From: UBA11524 sp051883695
GTDB lineage: Bacteria > Bacillota > Clostridia > Christensenellales > Aristaeellaceae
Length of the DNA: 27,118 nucleotides
Direction: 5' to 3'
Assembly: GCA_051883695.1 (NCBI GenBank)
Contig: JBJEUF010000003.1
Coordinates: 1-27,118, forward strand
Shown here: one piece after another, positions 21,536 to 27,118 of the stretch
Position numbering within the stretch: the stretch's first letter is position 1
Layout: every line of letters begins with the position of its first letter
Program-made: the position numbers and the translations under genes
The notes under the pieces: generated by a model
The model's database searches: none
The model's input: only the letters and a program-made list of their open reading frames with translations
What the model was told of the DNA's origin: nothing

Positions 21536-23881
21536 TCAGTCGCACATGCCTGTCAAATACCGCTTCATGCCCCATGTGACCAGCGCCATCACGCCCGCTG
21601 CGGCGGGAATCAGCGCCAGCAGCGCCGCTGTATGGCACGGGCTGAGCCGCGTCAGCAGGAATGCCTGTCCAAACAACAGCACAGCGCCCGTAAAGGCGGC
21701 GGTCATCACACCGCACAGGAGCATCCGCTGCCTTGTCAGCGGCTGACAGACGGACAGGAGCATCAGCAATCCCACAATGCCCGCAGAGAGCGTGGCCAGG
21801 GTGGAGCAGTCCGCTTCGTCCCAGCCGAGCTTGCGGCAGAACATGGACGCCAGCGCGCAGAACGTGACGGCTGCGGCACCGGGGATGGCCTTGAGCAGGA
21901 CAGTCTGCAGGAAATTGCCGGTCATCCGCGCGTGGTTGGGCGCCAGCGCCAGAAAGAAGGAGGGAATGCCGACCGTCAGGGAGCTGACGAGGGTCAGCTG
22001 GATGGGTTGGAAGGGGTAATCCACCGGCAGGAACAGCACCAGCAGCGTCAGCGCGAAGGAATACAGGGTCTTGACCAGAAACAGGGACGCGGCGCGGGTG
22101 ATGTTGCCCACAACGCGGCGACCCTCGCTGACCACCAGCGGCATGGAAGCAAAGTTGCCGTCCAGCAGCGTCAGCTGGGCCACCTGCTTGGCGGCATCCG
22201 AACCGCCGGGCATGGCGATGGAGCAATCGGCGGCCTTGAGGGCGGGAATGTCGTTCACGCCGTCGCCGGTCATGGCCACGCTGTGACCACGCTGCTTGAG
22301 GGCCTCGACGAGGCATTTCTTCTGTACCGGCGTGACGCGGCCAAAGATCGCGTATTGCTCGCAGGCGCTGTCCAGCTGGGATTCGTCAAGCGCAGAGGCG
22401 TCCACGGCCTCGCCCGAAAGCCCGACGCGGCGCGCGATGGCGGCTGCCGTGCGCGGATCGTCGCCGCTGATGATCTTCACCGTGACATGCTGCTCCTGGA
22501 AGTAACGCAGCGTTTCCCCGGCGGCAGGGCGAATCTCGTCCGACAGCACGCACAGCCCGAGCACCTGCCCGGCGACGGGCGCCTCGGTTTCGCTCACGCA
22601 GCCTGCGGCTTGTGCCAACAGCAGCACGCGATACCCGTCCGCAGCATAGGGCTCGATCTGCCGGTTCAGCGCGGACAGCTGCTCCGGGGACAGCACGAAG
22701 TCCGGCGCGCCAAGGATGAGCGTGGTGCCGTCGGAAAAGGACGCGGCGGACATTTTCCGGGCCGATGAGAAGGGAAGGATGGCGATGGGCGCTTCCTTGT
22801 CGGGCGCAACGGCGCGGCGCAGCGCATCCAGCGTTGCCGAGCGTTCGTCCATTGCACCCAGAAAACGGGCGAGGGCAGTTTTCAGCGACTCCTCTGAGCC
22901 ATCCGCCGGGACGAGGGCTTCGACGGTCATCCGCCCGGTGGTCAGGGTGCCGGTCTTATCCAGACAGAGCACATCGGCCCTCGCCAGCGTCTCGATGCCG
23001 TAGAGCTCCTGTACGAGCGTCTGACGGCGGCCCAGCCTCACCACGCCCACGGCCATGGCGACGCTGGTCAGGAGCATCAGCCCTTCGGGGATCATGCCGA
23101 TCATCGCGGCTACGGAAGCGGGAACGGCGTCCTGCAAGGCGCTGCTCGCGAAGAAGTAATCCTTCACGAAAAGCAGCAGCCCCAGCGGAACCAGGACGAT
23201 GCTGATGAAGCGGATCAGCCGGTTCATTTCGGTCATCAGGGCGGATTTGGGACGCTTGATCTCCCTGGCGGAATGCGTCAGGGAGGCGGCGTAGCTTTCG
23301 TCGCCGACGCGGATCAGCTGCGCGGTGATGCGCCCTTCGGTCAGGTAGCTGCCGGACAGCAGCCAGTCGCCGGGACGCTTGCGGATGGCATCGCTCTCGC
23401 CGGTCAGGAGCGCCTCGTTCGCCGCGCCGGAGCCGTCGACGACCAGCGCATCGGCCACCACCTGATCGCCTGCGCGGAGGATGACAAGATCGTCCTGAAC
23501 CAGATCCTCCGGGCGGCAGGTGCGTTCGGTACTGTCCCTCAGCACATGCGCCTGCGGCGCGTTGAGAAGCGTCAGCCGCTGGATGGTTCGCCGGGCGCGC
23601 AGCTCCTGCAGGGTTCCGATGAAGGTGTTGGATACGACAACGCCCATGAACAGCATGTTCCGCCATGAGCCAACCAGCGCAAGGCAGACAGCCAGACTGA
23701 TATTGAGCAGATTGAAGGGGGTGAACAGGTTGCCGGCGATGATCTGCCAGACGGATTTGCCGGGATGGACGGAAACCGCGTTGGCAGGGCGCCGGGCGGC
23801 TTCGGCATCGGTCAGTCCCCCGGGCCGCGTCGGTTGAAAGCCCTCCGGCAGCGCATGGGGCATGTGAATGGTGTCGGACAT
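21536..23881 (-). CDS. Cation-transporting P-type ATPase (CtpE-like)
   Basis: This is a 781-residue integral membrane ATPase with two N-terminal helix pairs and about six C-terminal helices. Order of motifs: LLTGES in the actuator domain (about 158-163), membrane motif GMIPEGLMLLTS in M4, phosphorylated aspartate in DKTGTLT at residue 308, and the hinge GDGVNDIPALKAADCSIAM. The GMIPEG motif and overall length match the CtpE group, for which calcium import has been shown in mycobacteria; heavy-metal CPC motifs and N-terminal metal-binding domains are absent. The ion here is inferred. Start at 23881 has GGAGG 5 nt upstream. It is the last gene of a three-gene operon. Confidence 0.92.
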   Translation of the reverse strand: MSDTIHMPHALPEGFQPTRPGGLTDAEAARRPANAVSVHPGKSVWQIIAGNLFTPFNLLNISLAVCLALVGSWRNMLFMGVVVSNTFIGTLQELRARRTIQRLTLLNAPQAHVLRDSTERTCRPEDLVQDDLVILRAGDQVVADALVVDGSGAANEALLTGESDAIRKRPGDWLLSGSYLTEGRITAQLIRVGDESYAASLTHSAREIKRPKSALMTEMNRLIRFISIVLVPLGLLLFVKDYFFASSALQDAVPASVAAMIGMIPEGLMLLTSVAMAVGVVRLGRRQTLVQELYGIETLARADVLCLDKTGTLTTGRMTVEALVPADGSEESLKTALARFLGAMDERSATLDALRRAVAPDKEAPIAILPFSSARKMSAASFSDGTTLILGAPDFVLSPEQLSALNRQIEPYAADGYRVLLLAQAAGCVSETEAPVAGQVLGLCVLSDEIRPAAGETLRYFQEQHVTVKIISGDDPRTAAAIARRVGLSGEAVDASALDESQLDSACEQYAIFGRVTPVQKKCLVEALKQRGHSVAMTGDGVNDIPALKAADCSIAMPGGSDAAKQVAQLTLLDGNFASMPLVVSEGRRVVGNITRAASLFLVKTLYSFALTLLVLFLPVDYPFQPIQLTLVSSLTVGIPSFFLALAPNHARMTGNFLQTVLLKAIPGAAAVTFCALASMFCRKLGWDEADCSTLATLSAGIVGLLMLLSVCQPLTRQRMLLCGVMTAAFTGAVLLFGQAFLLTRLSPCHTAALLALIPAAAGVMALVTWGMKRYLTGMCD

Positions 23882-23902
23882 GAGAACCTCCGGAAGGTGG
23901 AA

Positions 23903-24400
23903 TCAGCGGATGAAGGTTGGGGCAGGGAGACCATGCGCCTTCAGTGCCGTTGTCAGCGCGCTGGTGAATACGGGCAGGAAGGCCGGGTTCCCCCGTGCGC
24001 AGGTGAAGCTGCCGGATACCCGCAGGCAGTCGTCCGTATATTCCTGATCGGCGCTTGTGTCCTGCGGAGAGAAGAGCAGGATCTGCTTGCCCAGGAGCGA
24101 GGTGCCCGTCAGCAGCGGCGGATTCCGCCGGGGACGGAAAAAGGTCGGATGGCGCAGATCGGCTTCGATGGCGGTGATGCCACCCTGGGCGCTTGCGTTC
24201 CGGACGCACCATTTCGCCACGGTCTGCGCGGCTTCCACCACGCTCATCGCGTCCATGAAGGCATTGTCCTCATCGGTCAGCGTCGTTTCATTTGCTTCCT
24301 TTTTGTGCAGAAAGAACCGCTGCAGCGCTTCCTGCGGCAGCATTTCGCCCGCGGCGACCTGCTCGAGCAGCCCGTCCAGCCATGTGCTTTCGTTTTCCAT
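23903..24400 (-). CDS. Hypothetical protein, 165 residues
   Basis: No family is recognised. The N-terminal half (MENESTWLDGLLEQVAAGEM onward) is acidic and helical, with short repeats of QEALQRFFLHKKEA type. The C-terminal half looks alpha/beta and contains TFFRPRRNPPLLTGTSLLG, QILLFSPQDTSADQEYTDD and a C-terminal KAHGLPAPTFI. There is no signal peptide or membrane segment. AAGGAGG lies 5 nt before the ATG. It sits 16 nt after a HAD phosphatase and 21 nt before the P-type ATPase, so all three are probably co-transcribed. Confidence 0.75.
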   Translation of the reverse strand: MENESTWLDGLLEQVAAGEMLPQEALQRFFLHKKEANETTLTDEDNAFMDAMSVVEAAQTVAKWCVRNASAQGGITAIEADLRHPTFFRPRRNPPLLTGTSLLGKQILLFSPQDTSADQEYTDDCLRVSGSFTCARGNPAFLPVFTSALTTALKAHGLPAPTFIR

Positions 24401-24416
24401 GGAACCTCCTTGCAGA

Positions 24417-25049
24417 TCAGCAGCCGAGCGCGGACAGTATCTCGCCGATGCTGCGGACAATCCGGGCATTTTCGGCGGTTTCCAGCACGCTGCGCTCCTG
24501 GTGTCCGCCCTCCACGAGATAGCAGCGGCAGCCGATGGCGGCAGCGGTTTCCGCATCGTGTGTTGTGTCGCCGATGAAAACACAGTCATTGGGACGGAGA
24601 CCGGTGCGGGCAAGGAAATCCGTCGCCAGATGCACCTTGCTTACGGCCAGCTGATCGCTCAGCCCCAGCACCTCGTCAAACATGCCGTGCAGCTCGGGGA
24701 AATGCGCCACCTGTCCGCGCAGCTGATCGACCTGGGAAGCCGAAATGATGACCTGCCGGAAGCCTGCGCTCCGGAAGCGCCGCACTGCGTCCGCCACGCC
24801 GGGCGCAAGGGGAACCCGGTCAAAGCCGTCCACATAGGCCTTGTTCCAAACCTTGGCGATCCTCGGGAAGTCCTCCGGCGTCACGCCCAGATCATAATAG
24901 TATTCATGCACAGGATGGCGGAACCTGGCCCGGTACTCGGCTTCGGAGGTGTGCCGGTAGCCGAACTGCTCCAGCGTGCGGTTGTTCATTTCGACCACAT
25001 GGGGCACATCCGCGACCAGCGTGCCGTTCCAGTCCCAGAGAATTGTCAT
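24417..25049 (-). CDS. HAD-family hydrolase (phosphoglycolate phosphatase-like)
   Basis: This is a 210-residue soluble HAD phosphatase. Motif I is DWNGTL at residues 6-11 (nucleophile Asp6, with Asn in place of the second Asp, a pattern seen in one HAD subgroup). A helical cap follows (about 15-85). Motif II is IISAS, the conserved lysine is in AVSKVHL, and motif IV is FIGDTTHDAETAAAIG. The substrate is not predictable; the family dephosphorylates small phosphate esters. AAAGGA lies about 10 nt before the ATG. It is the first gene of the operon with the unknown protein and the P-type ATPase. Confidence 0.88.
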   Translation of the reverse strand: MTILWDWNGTLVADVPHVVEMNNRTLEQFGYRHTSEAEYRARFRHPVHEYYYDLGVTPEDFPRIAKVWNKAYVDGFDRVPLAPGVADAVRRFRSAGFRQVIISASQVDQLRGQVAHFPELHGMFDEVLGLSDQLAVSKVHLATDFLARTGLRPNDCVFIGDTTHDAETAAAIGCRCYLVEGGHQERSVLETAENARIVRSIGEILSALGC

Positions 25050-25105
25050 TGGATCTACGTCCTTTCGGTCAAGCGTTCATGAATGATTCCTTGGGGGTAC
25101 ATCAT

Positions 25106-25135
25106 ATAATAATCGCGCCGGCGGGGTGGTGTCAA
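25106..25135 (-). promoter_or_regulatory. Promoter of the HAD-ATPase operon
   Basis: On the minus strand TTGACA (25130-25135) and TATTAT (25106-25111) are 18 bp apart. It is divergent from the helicase promoter about 60 bp away. Confidence 0.7.
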
Positions 25136-25197
25136 TGAGAAACGGATTAGAATTCGGCCCGGTACGCCGGGAAACAGAAGAATTTACGTTCTGTCTG

Positions 25198-25226
25198 TTG
25201 TGCAGGCCGGAATTCTGTGCTATAAT
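25198..25226 (+). promoter_or_regulatory. Promoter upstream of repeat A copy 3 and the helicase
   Basis: TTGTGC (25198-25203) and a perfect TATAAT (25221-25226) are 17 bp apart. The predicted transcript would start near 25233 and run through the whole repeat (25249-25414) before reaching the helicase start at 25443. Confidence 0.7.
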
Positions 25227-25248
25227 GGAAAATGGCGTTGTAGGCGCC

Positions 25249-25414
25249 TGATACTCATTCTCCATAAAAATGTTTCATTCGCACGGCGCCTTTTCCGCTC
25301 TGGCTTTGTTTCGCTCCGCTCAACGTACTTCCAGTACGCCTCGCTTCACTCAACTTTGCCAGAACGAAAAATTCACCGTGCTCGGTGCAACATTTTGATT
25401 GAGAATTAGTATGA
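25249..25414 (+). repeat. Repeat family A, copy 3 (complete)
   Basis: This is a 166-bp element matching copy 2 along its full length. The left tip is TGATACTCATTCTCC (25249-25263), the right tip TGAGAATTAGTATGA (25400-25414). The core keeps the CGTAC-TTCCA-GTACG hairpin and the TCTGGC/GCCAGA pairing. The right tip ends 28 nt before the helicase start, a position very like that of copy 1 before gpsA. It lies between a promoter and its gene. Confidence 0.85.
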
Positions 25415-25442
25415 ACTTTGATTATGAAACGGAATTGACGAA

Positions 25443-27044
25443 ATGAGCTTTGAAACCTTTCATTTGATGCCGATCATCCTCCAAAACGTGCACGCCGCGG
25501 GATATGAAACGCCCACGCCCATCCAGCGGGCGACCATTCCGCTGGTGATGAGCGGGAAGGACGTGCTGGGATGTGCCCAGACGGGCACCGGCAAGACGGC
25601 GGCCTTTGCCCTGCCGATGATCCAGCAGATGGCTCAGAAGCCTGTCCGGCCGGGACAGCCCCGCGTTATCCGCCAGCTGATCCTCACGCCGACCCGTGAG
25701 CTGGCCATGCAGATCTACGAAAACTTCGTCCAGTATGGCAAAACGCTGCCGGTGTTTCCGACCGTCATCTTCGGCGGCGTGGGGCAGCAGGGGCAGATTG
25801 ACGCCCTTCACCGCGGCGCGGACACGGTCATTGCCTGCCCAGGCCGTCTGCTGGATCTGATGAATCAGGGCTATGTGCGCCTTGATTTTGTGGAAACCTT
25901 CGTGCTGGATGAGGCTGACCGGATGCTGGACATGGGCTTCATCCACGATGTGCGCCGGATCGCCGCCCGGCTGCCGGAAAAGCATCAAACCCTGCTGTTT
26001 TCCGCCACCATGCCGCCGGAGGTGGAGAAGCTGGCGATGGATCTGCTGCATGAGCCGGAGTCCGTCAAGGTCGACCCCGTGTCCTCCACGGTCAAAAAGA
26101 TCGACCAGTGCCTGTACTATGTGGACAAGGCCAACAAGCGCCACCTCCTCGCCAAGCTCCTGCGGGAGCCGGATGTGGAGAACGCGCTGGTATTCAGCCG
26201 CACCAAGCATGGCGCGGACCGGATTGTGCGGGAGCTGAAGCGCGAGGGCATTGAGGCCTGCGCCATCCATGGGGACAAGAGTCAGGGGCAGCGGCAGGCC
26301 GCCCTTGCCCGGTTCAAGTCCGGCGAGAGCAAGGTGCTCATCGCCACGGACATCGCCGCCCGTGGCATCGACATCGCCGGTCTGTCCCATGTCATCAACT
26401 ATGACATGCCCATGGAGCCCGAAGCCTATGTGCACCGCATCGGCCGCACGGGTCGCGCGGGTCGGGACGGCAAGGCGATTTCATTCTGCTGCATTGACGA
26501 AACAAAGCAGCTCGATCAGGTGGAAAAGCTGATCGGCAAGCGACTGCCGGTGCGACAGAGCGAATGGCCGATGCTCGTCACCACGCCCACCGATCCCAAG
26601 GAGAAGGAAGCCGCACGGCAGCTGGCGAAGGCGGCGCGTCTGGCGAAAATGGAACGCGCCGCGGCACTGCCCCCAAAGGTTACCGCCGGCGGGAATGCCG
26701 TTCCGGAGCGGAAGCCGCAGAAGCCTGCGCAGACGCTTCGGACGAAGCCCGATGCCGCAAAGCCTGCCCGGGAGAGCGTCGAGCCGCCCGTAAAGCCCGC
26801 TATGCCGGTGCAGAAGCCCCGTTTCGGTCCCGGCGCAGAGAACCGCGCCCCCGATGTGAGCGCCCGGTTCGCCGCGCCCAGGGGCGGGCAGGCGATCGTC
26901 ATCGGAAAGGGCGGGAAGGTGCAGCAGTCCGGAAAGCCTGCCGCGCAGAAGGCAGCGCCCGCACAACCCAGAAACGGAAAGAGCAGCCTGGGCAAGCCTG
27001 TTCAGCGTGTCAACCGGACCCGCGGCAGGAACGGCGAAAGGTAA
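25443..27044 (+). CDS. DEAD-box ATP-dependent RNA helicase (RhlE/CshA-like)
   Basis: This is a 533-residue cytoplasmic RNA helicase. All core motifs are visible: the Q-motif region FETFHLMPIILQNVHAAGY with PTPIQ, motif I AQTGTGKT, Ia PTRELAMQI, Ib CPGRLLDL (usually TPGRL), II VLDEADRML, III SAT, IV VFSRTKHGADRI, V ARGIDIAGLSHVINYD and VI HRIGRTGRAG. From about residue 365 the tail is Lys/Arg/Pro/Ala-rich and probably disordered, as in RhlE-type helicases that use such tails to bind RNA. The ribosome site is weak (GGAA). It is preceded by repeat A and followed by a repeat B element. Confidence 0.93.
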   Translation: MSFETFHLMPIILQNVHAAGYETPTPIQRATIPLVMSGKDVLGCAQTGTGKTAAFALPMIQQMAQKPVRPGQPRVIRQLILTPTRELAMQIYENFVQYGKTLPVFPTVIFGGVGQQGQIDALHRGADTVIACPGRLLDLMNQGYVRLDFVETFVLDEADRMLDMGFIHDVRRIAARLPEKHQTLLFSATMPPEVEKLAMDLLHEPESVKVDPVSSTVKKIDQCLYYVDKANKRHLLAKLLREPDVENALVFSRTKHGADRIVRELKREGIEACAIHGDKSQGQRQAALARFKSGESKVLIATDIAARGIDIAGLSHVINYDMPMEPEAYVHRIGRTGRAGRDGKAISFCCIDETKQLDQVEKLIGKRLPVRQSEWPMLVTTPTDPKEKEAARQLAKAARLAKMERAAALPPKVTAGGNAVPERKPQKPAQTLRTKPDAAKPARESVEPPVKPAMPVQKPRFGPGAENRAPDVSARFAAPRGGQAIVIGKGGKVQQSGKPAAQKAAPAQPRNGKSSLGKPVQRVNRTRGRNGER

Positions 27045-27064
27045 AGCAAGTGCAATGCCAGGCG

Positions 27065-27118
27065 CTCAGGGCATCGACAAAGTGCCTTCGGCACTTTGTC
27101 GAGGTTTCGCACTCACTC
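27065..27118 (+). repeat. Repeat family B, copy 3 (cut by window edge)
   Basis: The sequence from CTCAGGGCAT on matches, in reverse complement, the end of copy 2 (19591-19643). It includes a perfect hairpin CGACAAAGTGC with GCACTTTGTCG (27075-27101) and the linker GGTTTCGCACTCACTC (27103-27118). It begins 20 nt after the helicase stop, in the same sense relative to its upstream gene as the other two copies. No terminator stem-loop is visible on its near side. Confidence 0.8.

Overview
The window looks like about 27 kb of chromosome from a GC-rich, Gram-positive-type anaerobe of the Bacillota, probably class Clostridia and probably gut-associated. This placement is inference. It rests on strong AGGAGG ribosome-binding sites, lipobox and Ala-Met-Ala signal peptides, CUT1 and polar amino-acid ABC operons, host- or plant-glycan glycosidases and several families of intergenic repeats. 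There is no rRNA, tRNA, phage, CRISPR array or transposase. The window holds 19 protein genes, all apparently intact.

Layout. (1) 85-2284: a glycerol-3-phosphate dehydrogenase with an extra C-terminal domain that resembles a dead cytidylyltransferase, convergent with a small secreted protein. (2) 2360-6833, minus strand: a complete CUT1-type ABC importer (ATPase, two permeases, lipoprotein binding protein with an unusual C-terminal membrane helix). (3) 7307-10510, plus: a complete polar amino-acid ABC importer (ATPase, binding protein, two permeases). (4) 10676-12322, plus: an acetolactate-synthase-like TPP enzyme. (5) 12754-16741: divergent GH4 and GH95 glycosidases sharing one control region. 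(6) 17168-19270, minus: two CobW/G3E GTPases 3 nt apart, one with a His/Cys-rich insert, the other ending in a YcgQ-like (DUF1980) domain. (7) 19687-21222, minus: an exported WG-repeat protein with a C-terminal zinc ribbon. (8) 21536-25049, minus: HAD phosphatase, an unknown 165-residue protein and a CtpE-like P-type ATPase. (9) 25443-27044, plus: a DEAD-box RNA helicase.

The least ordinary material is non-coding. One repeat family (1-57, 12454-12618, 25249-25414, with a core-only relative at 16757-16836) is about 165 bp long, and its terminal inverted repeats resemble Fur boxes. A second family (16916-17128, 19429-19643, and a part at 27065-27118) is a chain of five hairpins. The hairpin sequences differ between copies, but their order and short linkers are kept. 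Every copy lies downstream of a gene in the same sense, and the two complete copies are flanked on both sides by a duplicate of the local terminator stem-loop. This second family is the best candidate here for an undescribed element. A third, 108-bp palindromic element lies at 21326-21433. Two genes also have a promoter followed by an intrinsic-terminator-like hairpin before the start codon (7244-7285 and 10619-10660).
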